A DNA stretch of 64,000 nt from CANMXU01 sp052030545 (GCF_052030545.1 NZ_JBPDIH010000001.1:372001-436000); one strand, 5' to 3'; shown: positions 8,567 to 17,639, counted from the first letter of the stretch. Notes: generated by a model not told the origin, from the letters alone. Made by a program: numbers and translations.

Positions 8567-9451
8567 ATGAAATTCTCTCTTGGACCTAGCCTGTTTTTTT
8601 GGCCAAAACAACAAGTAGAAGACTTTTATCAACAGGCTAAAGAAAGCAGTGCTGATATTATTTATTTAGGTGAGACTGTTTGTTCAAAACGTCGTGAGTT
8701 ACGTGCAAACGACTGGTTGGCATTAGCTAAAGATGTGGCAAGTTCAGGCAAGCAAACGGTGATTTCGACCATGGCATTGCTTGAAGCGCCTGCTGAAATT
8801 CAGGTAATGCGTAAACTTTGCGATAACGGTGAACTGTTAGTTGAGGCAAACGATTTAAGTGCCGTGCAATTAATGCATGAGTTAAAATTACCGTTTGTCG
8901 TTGGCCCTGCGATTAATTGCTATAACTTATCAACTATTAAAGTATTGTTAAAACAGGGCATGACCCGTTGGGTTATGCCTGTTGAGTTATCAGGCGATTG
9001 GCTAAAAACCTTATTAGCGCAAGCAGAAGAAGAAAATATTCGCGACCAATTTGAATGTGAAGTTTTTTCGTGGGGTTATATGCCGCTTGCTTATTCGGCA
9101 CGTTGTTTTACTGCTCGCTCAGAAGATAGAGCCAAAGATGATTGCCAGTTTTGCTGTATTAATTATCCGCTCGGGCGAAAAATGAATAGCCGAGAAGGTG
9201 AAAAAGTGTTTGTGCTTAATGGCATTCAAACCATGTCGGGCTACCAATACAACTTGGTTAATGAAGTGAATGCGATGAAAGACATCGGCGTTGATATTGC
9301 CCGAGTTAGCGCAGATAGCGAGCAAGCTTTTGCACAACTTGAGCAATTTAAGCGTCAACTTTCTCAACCACAACAATACCCGCTTGATGGGGTAAACGAG
9401 TGCAATGGTTACTGGCATAAAATAGCCGGCATGTCGATTGCCCAACAATAG
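8567..9451 (+). CDS. ubiV: O2-independent ubiquinone hydroxylation protein UbiV (U32 family)
   Basis: The 294-residue protein starts MKFSLGPSLFFWPK, as UbiV proteins do, with a TAGGA ribosome site upstream. A longer frame reaches back to 8507 but overlaps ubiU and lacks homology. The iron-sulphur ligands are in place: C39 (LGETVCSKRRELR), C180 (SARCFTAR) and the C193/C197 pair within DDCQFCCINYP. It is the partner of UbiU in anaerobic ubiquinone synthesis, and the two genes form one operon. Confidence 0.94.
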   Translation: MKFSLGPSLFFWPKQQVEDFYQQAKESSADIIYLGETVCSKRRELRANDWLALAKDVASSGKQTVISTMALLEAPAEIQVMRKLCDNGELLVEANDLSAVQLMHELKLPFVVGPAINCYNLSTIKVLLKQGMTRWVMPVELSGDWLKTLLAQAEEENIRDQFECEVFSWGYMPLAYSARCFTARSEDRAKDDCQFCCINYPLGRKMNSREGEKVFVLNGIQTMSGYQYNLVNEVNAMKDIGVDIARVSADSEQAFAQLEQFKRQLSQPQQYPLDGVNECNGYWHKIAGMSIAQQ

Positions 9452-9459
9452 AGGTTGTT

Positions 9460-10608
9460 ATGTATACGTTAAATTTAACCGAATTTAGTCAAGCTGAGTT
9501 TTTAGCGAATTATTGGCAAAAAAAACCGGTGGTTATTCGCCAAGGTTTTTTAAATTTTCAAGATCCAATTTGCGCAGATGAAATTGCAGGCTTAGCCGGC
9601 GAAGAGCAAGTAGAGTCACGCCTTGTTTATAAAAAGGGCGAACAATGGCAAGCGGAGTTTGGTCCGTTTGACGACTTTGTTCGATTAGGTGATAAAGACT
9701 GGTCGTTAATCGTTCAGGCGCTTGACCATTGGTCAGAAGATGCCGCTAAAATGATTGAACCGTTTCGTTTTATTCCACACTGGCGCTTAGACGATTTGAT
9801 GGTCAGTTTCGCTACCCCAGGTGGTGGCGTTGGTCCGCATATCGACCTTTACGATGTCTTTATTTGTCAAGGCTCTGGCAGGCGCCGTTGGAAGGTTGGC
9901 GATTTGGGCGAGCATAGAGAATTTGCCGCTCACGAAGCACTTTTACATGTTGACCCGTTCGAGCCAATGATTGATGTTGAATTACTACCGGGTGATATTT
10001 TATATATTCCACCGGGGTTTCCACATGAAGGGGTGACAATTGAAAACAGTTTAAGTTTTTCTGTTGGTTTTCGCACGAACTCAACCAGTCACTTATTTAG
10101 CGGTTTAGCCGATCACTTGATCGACTCTGAGCAAGGTTTAGAGCTGATATCTGATGCAGGACGAACGGCGTCTGAGCATACCGGCAGCATTGACAGCAGC
10201 GATTACGTATTAATTAAAAACCAGTTACAGCACTTCCTTGATGACGATGAAAAGTTTAGGCAATTTGCCGGTTGCTTTTTAACGCAAGCGAAACACGAAC
10301 TAGATTTATTAAGCGCAGAAATACCGTTTTCTTTTGAAGATGTAAATTTTGCCATGCAAGAAAATAGTCTACATAAATTAGGTGGCTTACGCGCCTTTTA
10401 CTTTACTGAAAGTGTAGGCCAAGGGCTTTGTTATATTGATGGTGTTGAAGTTAACTTTGCGCCAGACATTGCGCCTGTGGTTCAAATGTTGTGCGATAAC
10501 GTTGAACTAAGCCCCGAGCAATTAGCGCCGTGGCAAGATAACGCAGAGTTTTTAGCTTTTCTGACCGAGCATATTAATACCGGTTATTGGTATTTCTCTC
10601 AAACCTAG
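9460..10608 (+). CDS. roxA: Ribosomal protein arginine hydroxylase RoxA (YcfD), JmjC/cupin 2OG oxygenase
   Basis: A 382-residue protein collinear with E. coli YcfD (373 residues). The 2OG-Fe(II) centre is H127-x-D129 (GPHIDLYDVF) and H189 (GFPHEGVTIE). Other conserved parts are GSGRRRWKVG and LPGDILYIPPGFPHEG, plus the C-terminal winged-helix region ending TGYWYFSQT. In E. coli it hydroxylates an arginine of ribosomal protein uL16. It begins 8 bases after ubiV, so it probably shares the ubiUV transcript, an interesting pairing because RoxA needs O2 while UbiUV work without it. Confidence 0.93.
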   Translation: MYTLNLTEFSQAEFLANYWQKKPVVIRQGFLNFQDPICADEIAGLAGEEQVESRLVYKKGEQWQAEFGPFDDFVRLGDKDWSLIVQALDHWSEDAAKMIEPFRFIPHWRLDDLMVSFATPGGGVGPHIDLYDVFICQGSGRRRWKVGDLGEHREFAAHEALLHVDPFEPMIDVELLPGDILYIPPGFPHEGVTIENSLSFSVGFRTNSTSHLFSGLADHLIDSEQGLELISDAGRTASEHTGSIDSSDYVLIKNQLQHFLDDDEKFRQFAGCFLTQAKHELDLLSAEIPFSFEDVNFAMQENSLHKLGGLRAFYFTESVGQGLCYIDGVEVNFAPDIAPVVQMLCDNVELSPEQLAPWQDNAEFLAFLTEHINTGYWYFSQT

Positions 10609-10629
10609 TTCCTTTAACTTCAGGTTTAA

Positions 10630-10695
10630 GGCAAGCACAGCTACACTGCGTTAAGATGGGTAATGTTAAACTCTATAATGTTAAGCTGTGCTGCC
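10630..10695. repeat. Long inverted repeat after roxA
   Basis: GGCAAGCACAGCT (10630-10642) pairs with AGCTGTGCTGCC (10684-10695) with one bulged A and a 41-base loop. It lies just 3' of roxA and lacks a T-run, so it could be a transcript-end or processing structure or a palindromic remnant. Confidence 0.45.
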
Positions 10696-10807
10696 TGTTA
10701 TCGATCAAATTATTATTTTCTCGCTATGAAAGTCGCCTGAACAATTGCTAAATTTATCGGGATCAGGATAATAGCCGGCGCAGTTAAATACCGAGAACTT
10801 CCACATT

Positions 10808-11497
10808 ATGCGTTTAGACAAATTTATTTGTAAAAGTACCGAATTGACCCGCACCGAAGCGAAAAAACTATTAAAAACAGGTTTAGTTATCGTTAATGGT
10901 GAAGTGGTTAAAAATGGTGCCTGTCAAGTACATGAAAACAATACTATTACCGTTGAAGGTGAGGTCCTAACCGCTCGTCAATCACGCTATATCATGATGC
11001 ATAAGCCAGAAGACACCATTTGTTCAAATGTTGATGAAGTTTACCCTTCGTTATTCCATTTTATTGATGTTGATAAAGCATGGGATATGCACATCGCCGG
11101 TCGACTAGATGCTGATACCACAGGTTTAGTGTTAATCACCGATGACGGGCGTTGGTCGCACAATATCATTTCGCCGAAAAAGCACTGTGTTAAAACTTAT
11201 CGGGTATGGCTTCGAGACGTTATCGCAGAAAAAGTTATTGACGAATTTAAAGAAGGCGTGCAATTACAAGGTGAAAAATCGTTAACTCGCCCTGCAGTTT
11301 TACGTATTGTTGCCGATAAAGAAGTGCTCTTGTCTATAACTGAAGGAAAGTATCACCAAGTTAAGCGTATGTTTGCAGCGGTCGGCAATAAAGTGGTTGG
11401 CTTACACCGTGAGCAAGTTGGCGAAATTAAGCTTGATGATGATCTAGCACCAGGTCAATGGCGTTATTTAACTGAACAAGAAGTGTTATCTGTATAG
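10808..11497 (+). CDS. rsuA: 16S rRNA pseudouridine(516) synthase RsuA
   Basis: The 229-residue protein has an N-terminal S4 RNA-binding domain (MRLDKFICKSTELTRTEAKK, about 1-45) and an RsuA/RluE-type catalytic domain with the aspartate motif GRLDADTTGLVLITDDG. EGKYHQVKRMFAAVGNKV follows. Length and sequence fit E. coli RsuA (231 residues), including the KPAVL-type segment, rather than RluB, RluE or RluF. It isomerises one uridine in helix 18 of 16S rRNA. It is a single gene with free space on both sides. Confidence 0.9.
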   Translation: MRLDKFICKSTELTRTEAKKLLKTGLVIVNGEVVKNGACQVHENNTITVEGEVLTARQSRYIMMHKPEDTICSNVDEVYPSLFHFIDVDKAWDMHIAGRLDADTTGLVLITDDGRWSHNIISPKKHCVKTYRVWLRDVIAEKVIDEFKEGVQLQGEKSLTRPAVLRIVADKEVLLSITEGKYHQVKRMFAAVGNKVVGLHREQVGEIKLDDDLAPGQWRYLTEQEVLSV

Positions 11498-11622
11498 ATG
11501 CTTTACGTTTTTTGTTTTTTTCCTACCTAGATCAATAAAGTTATCGACAATGAACTACCCATGTTAATTTAAATACTCCATTATAGACTTGGTGTTTTTG
11601 GTTAAAAAATATAGGACGTTGC

Positions 11623-13230
11623 ATGCTGAAACAATTATCTCTAGCGAAAAAAATTCATCTCTCTCTTAGCCTTATCGGCATACTTTTTTTAAGTACCACC
11701 ATATTTTTCTTTTATGGTGACGAAAAAGAGCTCGCTGAAAGCTTTGTTGAGCGAAACTTAGAAAGCTTAGCGGTTAACTATTTCGATTCAGTTAATACCA
11801 TGATGTTAACAGGGACGATTGCCAATCGAGGCATTATTCAGCAAAAAATCCTTAGCCAAGAAGACATTGTCGAAGCTCGAATTATTCGTGGCCCACAAAC
11901 GGTCAAAATATTTGGTGCAGGTAATAACGACCAAGCAGCAACAACCGATTTTGAGCGTGCTGGTTTAAACGGCAGCAAAGCCTTTAACTTAATTGAAGAT
12001 GGCGATAAACGCATAATGGAATTTATTATGCCGATTAAAGCCAGCAAAGATTATCGCGGCACTGACTGTTTAGCTTGTCACCAAGCGACAGAAAACGAAA
12101 TTTTAGGCGCGGTGAAAATCGCTTATGACCTATCGAGTGTTGATGCAAAAATTCTTGCCTCTATTACCAAAGCATCGATATTACAGCTAATCGTTACTGT
12201 GATTAGTTTTCTACTACTGAGCCTAGTCGTACAGAAATTGGTATTTACCCGTTTAAAACGATTACGTAAAACCATTCGAGATACCGAAAAAAATCTTGAT
12301 TTAAATAAAGAAATTATAGTGAATCACCAAGATGAGCTTGGCGAGGTGAGCATGGCATTTAATAGCATGCTCAGCAAGTTTAAAACCAGTTTTGTTGCGG
12401 TATCAAAAGCGAGTGAACATTTAATTGATTCAGCGAAATCGGTGGATGAAATTGCAGACTTAACTAAAGAAGCGGTACTTAGTCAGAAAAACGGTACTGA
12501 CTCGGTTGCGGCTGCCATTAATGAACTCGATGCTTCTGCAAATGAGGTGAAACAAAATACCCAGTCTGCTGCCGATAAATCGGTTTCGGCCAACAAAAGC
12601 GCAAGTCAAAGTTTAGTGTTAGTTGAGCAAGCTAAAGATGGCATTAACAACTTACGTGATCAAGTGATTGAAAATACGTCGATGATTGGCTCGTTAAGTG
12701 AAAAAACCCACGAAGTTGGCAGCGTACTTGAAGTTATTACTAGCATTGCGGAACAAACTAATTTATTGGCACTTAATGCTGCCATTGAAGCGGCTAGAGC
12801 AGGCGAGCAAGGTCGCGGGTTTGCCGTTGTTGCTGATGAAGTGCGCTCGTTAGCGACTCGTACACGTGAGTCGATTGACCAAATTCAATTAACGATAAAT
12901 GGTTTGCAGGTCGATGCAGAACAAGCGGTTAATTCGATGAATGACGTTAGTAAGCAAGCGCAAGAAAAGGCGGAAGAAGTTGCTGATGTCTCTAATTTAA
13001 TTGTTGAAATAACCGAGCAAATTAAAGAGTTGGATGAGCTTAATTGCCAAATCGCCAGTGCTGCTCAGCAGCAGAATTTAGCCGCAGATGAAATTAACAT
13101 TAATGTTGTTAATATTAGTGAAGTTGCCGAGCGTTCAAGTGATGATGCGATTCGCGGTAAGCAAATTAGCGAACATCTATTAGAGCTGTCTTACGAGTTG
13201 AATCAACAAGTATCGAAATTTAAACTATAA
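11623..13230 (+). CDS. Methyl-accepting chemotaxis protein with a periplasmic CxxCH heme-type sensor
   Basis: A 535-residue chemoreceptor. TM1 is about 13-31, the periplasmic domain about 32-184 and TM2 about 185-205, followed by a HAMP domain and the cytoplasmic signalling region. That region has the hairpin tip EQTNLLALNAAIEAARAGEQ and RGFAVVADEVRSLA. The periplasmic domain contains C149-L-A-C152-H153, a c-type heme attachment motif next to AVKIAYDL, as in DUF3365/Tll0287-like sensors. It may therefore sense redox state, O2 or NO through covalent heme and bias motility through CheA. No chemotaxis genes are adjacent. Confidence 0.92.
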   Translation: MLKQLSLAKKIHLSLSLIGILFLSTTIFFFYGDEKELAESFVERNLESLAVNYFDSVNTMMLTGTIANRGIIQQKILSQEDIVEARIIRGPQTVKIFGAGNNDQAATTDFERAGLNGSKAFNLIEDGDKRIMEFIMPIKASKDYRGTDCLACHQATENEILGAVKIAYDLSSVDAKILASITKASILQLIVTVISFLLLSLVVQKLVFTRLKRLRKTIRDTEKNLDLNKEIIVNHQDELGEVSMAFNSMLSKFKTSFVAVSKASEHLIDSAKSVDEIADLTKEAVLSQKNGTDSVAAAINELDASANEVKQNTQSAADKSVSANKSASQSLVLVEQAKDGINNLRDQVIENTSMIGSLSEKTHEVGSVLEVITSIAEQTNLLALNAAIEAARAGEQGRGFAVVADEVRSLATRTRESIDQIQLTINGLQVDAEQAVNSMNDVSKQAQEKAEEVADVSNLIVEITEQIKELDELNCQIASAAQQQNLAADEININVVNISEVAERSSDDAIRGKQISEHLLELSYELNQQVSKFKL

Positions 13231-13287
13231 CCGAACTTTTTTTGCTGTAGAGCAAACTGTTTAGGTAAAAAAGTCTTTATGATCTGC

Positions 13288-13323
13288 GCCACTTAATACC
13301 TAAGGTGTTAAGTGGCTTTTTAT
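13288..13323 (+). terminator. Rho-independent terminator after the chemoreceptor
   Basis: GCCACTTAA (13288-13296) and TTAAGTGGC (13308-13316) form a perfect 9-bp stem followed by TTTTTATT. Confidence 0.85.
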
Positions 13324-13554
13324 TGTTTGTCTTTCAAGCAGAGTAGGGTTCATACCAATCTAACTAAAAACATAATCAACTCAGGTTATTTAATCAAATT
13401 GGTCTCAAATGTAAATGTACGATATTGTAAATGTTACTTTCCTTGTACTTAGAGTTACATGTTGTTTTATTTGTCCTCTACTCCCTAGCTAAGATTGCGA
13501 GCCGTATAAGCAAGTTATACTATACTCATGATTTAATTATTAACGGGAAATAAT
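13324..13554. other. Intergenic region upstream of upp
   Basis: With the terminator before it, this completes a gene-free stretch of 324 bases between the chemoreceptor and upp. Apart from the candidate promoter near its end I see no ORF, repeat or riboswitch. Confidence 0.5.
13495..13523 (+). promoter_or_regulatory. Candidate sigma70 promoter of upp-uraA
   Basis: TTGCGA and TACTAT are separated by 17 bases, each matching the consensus boxes at 4 of 6 positions, about 30 bases upstream of the upp start. Pattern match only. Confidence 0.4.
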
Positions 13555-14181
13555 ATGAGCGTTTTTGAGATAAAGCACCCATTGGTACAGCATAAAGTGA
13601 CGTTAATGCGAGCGAAAAATATTAGCACACGTGACTTTCGTCAGCTTGCCGCAGAAGTAGGCAACTTAATCACTTATGAAGCGACAAAAGACTTAGAAAT
13701 TGAATCATTTACTATGCAAGGTTGGGATGGTGAAATTCAAGGGCAACGTATAAAAGGTAAAAAAATTACGGTTGTGCCTATTTTACGTGCTGGCATAGGT
13801 ATGCTTGACGGTGTTTTAGAGCTAGTACCAAGCGCAAAAATTAGTGTAGTTGGTTTATACCGAGATGAAGAAACACTCGAGCCGGTGACTTATTTTGAAA
13901 AGCTAGCCAGTGATGTTGACCAACGTATCGCACTTATTATTGACCCTATGCTTGCTACAGGTGGCTCAATGAATGCCACCATTGATATTTTAAAAAAAGC
14001 CGGTTGTAAAAATATTAAAGCACTTGTCTTAGTTGCCGCACCAGAAGGCATTGAAAAAGTGAATCAAGCACACCCAGACGTTGATATTTATACCGCTTCG
14101 GTTGATAGCCACTTAAATGAAGCTGGTTATATTATTCCTGGGCTAGGCGATGCCGGCGATAAAATATTCGGCACTAATTAA
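13555..14181 (+). CDS. upp: Uracil phosphoribosyltransferase
   Basis: The 208-residue protein has the standard Upp length and signatures: HPLVQHKVTLMRAKNIS at the start, VPILRAGIGML, the PRPP-binding loop DPMLATGGSM, and GLGDAGDKIFGT at the end. It converts uracil and PRPP to UMP in the pyrimidine salvage pathway. It is the first gene of a two-gene operon with the uracil permease, 46 bases upstream of it, the common gammaproteobacterial arrangement. Confidence 0.97.
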   Translation: MSVFEIKHPLVQHKVTLMRAKNISTRDFRQLAAEVGNLITYEATKDLEIESFTMQGWDGEIQGQRIKGKKITVVPILRAGIGMLDGVLELVPSAKISVVGLYRDEETLEPVTYFEKLASDVDQRIALIIDPMLATGGSMNATIDILKKAGCKNIKALVLVAAPEGIEKVNQAHPDVDIYTASVDSHLNEAGYIIPGLGDAGDKIFGTN

Positions 14182-14227
14182 TTTTTCTATCGTTTGATAT
14201 TTCTAACGTTTTTATTTAAGGGTTCTT

Positions 14228-15508
14228 ATGAACAATCCATTTAAGCAAGACTGGCGAACAGTTTTAGCTGGCCTGCAAATGCTTTTTGTTGCGTTTGGTG
14301 CTTTAGTCTTAATGCCACTTATTACAGGACTAGATCCTAGTGTCGCTTTGTTTACTGCAGGCATTGGTACGATATTATTTCAAATTATCACTAAAAACCA
14401 AGTACCGGTTTTTCTTGCGTCTTCATTTGTGTTTATTGCGCCTATTACCTACTCAGTACAAACGTGGGGACTACCGGCAACAATGGGCGCATTATTTGCT
14501 GCTGGCTTATTCTATATGTGTTTGTCGGCGATAGTGGCGATAAAAGGTGCTGGCTTTTTACACAAGCTAATGCCACCTGTGGTTACCGGGCCAATTATCA
14601 TGGTTATTGGTCTTAGTTTAGCGCCGTTAGCGGTTAATATGGCGATGGGGAAATCAGGCGATGGTGCTGTTGAGTTATTCCCTTACGTCGATGCGTTAAT
14701 CGTTTCTTTATCTGCATTATTAACCACGTTATTGGTAGCAACCTTAGCAAAAGGGATTTTTCGTTTAGTCCCAATTTTAGCCGGTGTTTTTGTTGGTTAT
14801 ATCATGGCTTACTTCACCAATATGATTGATACCGTTGCCATCGGTAATGCCACTTGGTTTGCAGTACCAGCGTTTACCACACCTGAATTTCATCTAGGCG
14901 CTATTTTATTCATGATCCCTGTGGCTATTGCCCCGGCGATTGAACATGTTGGAGATATTTTAGCGATCAGCAATGTCGCCAATAAAAACTTTGTCGAAAA
15001 ACCAGGCCTACACCGCACGCTTTTAGGCGATGGTGTAGCAACATCAGCCGCTTCACTATTTGGTGGGCCGCCTAATACGACTTACTCAGAAGTTACTGGT
15101 GCGGTAATGCTAACTAAAATGTTTAACCCTATGATCATGGTATGGGCGGCATTTTTTGCGATAGGTTTAGCCTTTGTGGCCAAGTTTGGTATTGCACTAC
15201 AAACCATTCCAGCACCGGTGATGGGCGGTATTCTTATTCTATTGTTTGGTTCTATCGGTAGTGTTGGTATGAACATTTTAATCAAAGCACAGACTGATCT
15301 TACAGAGCAACGCAACTTAGTGATTGTTTCAACGACACTTGTCTTGGGTATTGGCGGCATGGTGATTGGCAATGCTGATTGGAGTGTTCAAGGTATTAGC
15401 TTATGTGGTTTAGTTGCAATTGTTTTAAATGCGGTACTGCCAAAAGGTGATACCAATGAAAATCTCGATGTTGAAGATGAAATCGTCAAAGACGTGGTAA
15501 ATCACTAA
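14228..15508 (+). CDS. uraA: Uracil permease, NCS2 (nucleobase:cation symporter 2) family
   Basis: A 426-residue protein with about 14 membrane segments. NCS2 features include the QMLFVAFGALVLMPLITGLD start, the conserved PAIEHVGDILAISN (acidic substrate-binding segment), and GGPPNTTYSEVTGAV with its NTTYSE motif. It carries uracil with H+ across the inner membrane, feeding Upp encoded just upstream. The gene ends before a strong terminator. Confidence 0.95.
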   Translation: MNNPFKQDWRTVLAGLQMLFVAFGALVLMPLITGLDPSVALFTAGIGTILFQIITKNQVPVFLASSFVFIAPITYSVQTWGLPATMGALFAAGLFYMCLSAIVAIKGAGFLHKLMPPVVTGPIIMVIGLSLAPLAVNMAMGKSGDGAVELFPYVDALIVSLSALLTTLLVATLAKGIFRLVPILAGVFVGYIMAYFTNMIDTVAIGNATWFAVPAFTTPEFHLGAILFMIPVAIAPAIEHVGDILAISNVANKNFVEKPGLHRTLLGDGVATSAASLFGGPPNTTYSEVTGAVMLTKMFNPMIMVWAAFFAIGLAFVAKFGIALQTIPAPVMGGILILLFGSIGSVGMNILIKAQTDLTEQRNLVIVSTTLVLGIGGMVIGNADWSVQGISLCGLVAIVLNAVLPKGDTNENLDVEDEIVKDVVNH

Positions 15509-15528
15509 CATCACATTATTTTTAAAAC

Positions 15529-15573
15529 AAAAAAGCAAGTAACTGATGTGTTCCACTCGTTACTTGCTTTTTT
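15529..15573. terminator. Bidirectional terminator between uraA and the ComFB-like gene
   Basis: AAAAAAGCAAGTAAC (15529-15543) and GTTACTTGCTTTTTT (15559-15573) make a 15-bp stem with an A-run on one side and a T-run on the other. It suits the convergent genes on both sides. Confidence 0.9.
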
Positions 15574-15603
15574 CTGCCCTAAATTTTTATGGTATTTTTT
15601 GCA

Positions 15604-15870
15604 TTATTTAATGTGATTGTTTTTCATAAATTCAAGCGCTTTATTAATGGCGATTTTTACCTTACTTTCCATTTCAAAACGCTCTGATGCGGGTAAGTAA
15701 AAAGACATATCTACTTCATGACGAATATAACGTGTCGGTAACTGGTTCAGTACCACGCAGGTAAGATCGGCGATAAAGTCGTCATCATAATTGTCTTCGA
15801 GCTTTAATTGTTGAAATTGAGCGACCACTAGGTTTTCATAATAATTATGAATGTCATCAGAAATTCTCAT
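15604..15870 (-). CDS. ComFB-like (late competence development protein) family protein
   Basis: The frame is open from 15924, but the ATG at 15870 (MRISDDIHNYYENLV) has AAGGA seven bases upstream and is the better start, giving 88 residues. The IHNYYENLVVAQF helix and CVVLNQLPTRYIRHEVDMSF, with the LNxLPxRYxR core, match the ComFB family. ComFB-type proteins in cyanobacteria have been reported as cyclic dinucleotide receptors; the role in Gammaproteobacteria is unclear. It is alone in its transcription unit and convergent with uraA. Confidence 0.75.
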   Translation of the reverse strand: MRISDDIHNYYENLVVAQFQQLKLEDNYDDDFIADLTCVVLNQLPTRYIRHEVDMSFYLPASERFEMESKVKIAINKALEFMKNNHIK

Positions 15871-15986
15871 GGATTGTCCTTGCTTATAATTACAATAACT
15901 TAAGCCTAACCTGAGAAAAGGCAAATTGCTAACTTTTCAGTATTGTTAATAAAGCTTTGTTGATAATAATCACGCGATTGAGCGCA

Positions 15987-16604
15987 TTAACGCGTATAGC
16001 GTTTCTCGGAAAGCTCGATTTGACGTTCAATTTTTGAAATTGCTTGCCGACAACGACCAATACGCTGGTGTAAGGCGAGTATTTCTTTGGTTAGGTTTTG
16101 TTGGGCAACGCTTTGGCTGTTTTGTGTACGTTGATGTTCGCGGTCGGTGATCATTTGGGCAAGCCTGCGCTCAAACTCTCGTGTTTCGGCAAGCTTTTGA
16201 TGCAGTTCATGACTAGATTGCATCACCGATTGTGCTGCTTTTTTAAAGCGCTTTGATTTGAACGCATTCAGTCGGTATTGCGCTTCAACGTGCATGCTTT
16301 TATTGGCATTTAGTGCCGTGACTAATGAGCTGATTTGGCGTTCTACAAGCGGCAGTTGGTTAAACGCAAACTCTTTTTTGTTTTTGTCAATTAACCGATT
16401 CAGTTCATGTATTTTACGATTGATCTCGTCAATATAAGGCATGAACTTATCACTGTAAGTTACAAATAAGTCATCTGAAAACAGGGCATTATCGGTGAGC
16501 AATCGATGCGCTTTGGTGTGGGCATTTTTTTTGTCAACACGTGCTGCTTGCTCAGCCAGTTGATCGACGACTGTCTGCAAACGTTGTAACGCTAAAAGGC
16601 TCAT
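15987..16604 (-). CDS. priC: Primosomal replication protein PriC
   Basis: The 205-residue, lysine- and arginine-rich helical protein matches PriC in its C-terminal half: EFERRLAQMITDREHQR, then IGRCRQAISKIERQIEL. PriC helps reload the DnaB helicase at stalled replication forks independently of PriA. The N-terminal half is a predicted long helical region and is poorly conserved, as usual for PriC. The next gene upstream on this strand is the TSUP exporter, 26 bases away, so they may be cotranscribed. Confidence 0.85.
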   Translation of the reverse strand: MSLLALQRLQTVVDQLAEQAARVDKKNAHTKAHRLLTDNALFSDDLFVTYSDKFMPYIDEINRKIHELNRLIDKNKKEFAFNQLPLVERQISSLVTALNANKSMHVEAQYRLNAFKSKRFKKAAQSVMQSSHELHQKLAETREFERRLAQMITDREHQRTQNSQSVAQQNLTKEILALHQRIGRCRQAISKIERQIELSEKRYTR

Positions 16605-16630
16605 TCAATGATGCTCGATTGTTAAGTGGC

Positions 16631-17404
16631 TTAAGACCAGGCTTGATAAGCTAAGTTTACCGACATTATGATAACAACGACAATAAAAATTGGACGAATA
16701 AATTTGCCGCCGTACTTTATTGCAGAACGTGCGCCGATCCAAGCGCCAAGCATAATAAATATGCCCATTGAAATACCAAGCAGAAAGTTAACATGTCCTA
16801 AGTAAATAAAGGTAAGTAAGCTGCAAAAATTACTAACAAAATTTGTTGAACGCGCTAATCCGCAACTCAACAAAATATTAATTTTATACAACGCATTGCT
16901 TGATGCCATCCAAAAAGCGCCTGTTCCAGGGCCCGCGATGCCATCATAAAAGCCGAGTATTAAACCTTGAATGATTTGCTTGGCTTTAATAAGCGGCGTT
17001 GGCAAAGGTAAGCCTGCATCGTTGTCTACTGCGGTTTTCACTAATAAGGTATACACAGCCGTTAACGCGATAAGAATAGGCAGTACCTTTTCGAGAAAGT
17101 CGGTACTAAGGTAATTAACCACCAATGTGCCGATAACGGCACCTATAGCGGTAAAGATGATGGCGTAGCGCCAAAAAGCAGGGTCGAATAATTTTCTTCG
17201 GTAAAAGGTAATAGAAGCCGTACAAGAACCAAAAGATGCGGCAAGTTTATTGGTACCTAATGCAACATGAGCGGGTAAGCCCATGGTTAGCAATGTAGGC
17301 ACAGTTAACATACCGCCGCCACCTACAATCGCGTCGATGAAACCAGCAATAAAGCCGACACCACATAAGGCAATCCATAATGTGATATCTAAAGTTAGTT
17401 CCAT
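16631..17404 (-). CDS. TSUP family membrane transporter (TauE/SafE)
   Basis: The 257-residue protein has about eight transmembrane helices in two halves and the TSUP signatures GFIAGFIDAIVGGGGMLTVP near the N-terminus and GFYDGIAGPGTGAFW at about 150-165. The family includes sulfite and organosulfur exporters and uptake systems; the substrate here is not determined. It is transcribed away from rpsB. Confidence 0.9.
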   Translation of the reverse strand: MELTLDITLWIALCGVGFIAGFIDAIVGGGGMLTVPTLLTMGLPAHVALGTNKLAASFGSCTASITFYRRKLFDPAFWRYAIIFTAIGAVIGTLVVNYLSTDFLEKVLPILIALTAVYTLLVKTAVDNDAGLPLPTPLIKAKQIIQGLILGFYDGIAGPGTGAFWMASSNALYKINILLSCGLARSTNFVSNFCSLLTFIYLGHVNFLLGISMGIFIMLGAWIGARSAIKYGGKFIRPIFIVVVIIMSVNLAYQAWS

Positions 17405-17604
17405 AAAATCTACCGAGAAAATAAAAGCGGCAGTGTAACATAACCACTGGTATTACCAATGCTGACAATGGTTTTCTTTTGTAATGAGACTAATCTTTTT
17501 AAACTATCTAATAGCGATTTTGTTGGTAGAAAAAATTGCCAAAATGTAAACCCTGACCGTTAGTTGCTGGAGCGCCTAGTTTGCTAAATCATGCGATTTA
17601 ATGC
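17405..17604. other. Intergenic region upstream of the rpsB promoter
   Basis: Part of the 431-base divergent gap between the TSUP gene and rpsB. No ORF or repeat stands out; it should hold the TSUP promoter. Confidence 0.5.
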
Positions 17605-17633
17605 TGGTGAATATCGCGCTTTTGTGGTATAAA
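17605..17633 (+). promoter_or_regulatory. Candidate rpsB promoter (extended -10)
   Basis: TGGTGA is followed 17 bases later by TATAAA within TGGTATAAA, an extended -10 element. Transcription would begin near 17640, giving a leader of nearly 200 bases ahead of rpsB. Confidence 0.5.
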
Positions 17634-17639
17634 GTGCGC

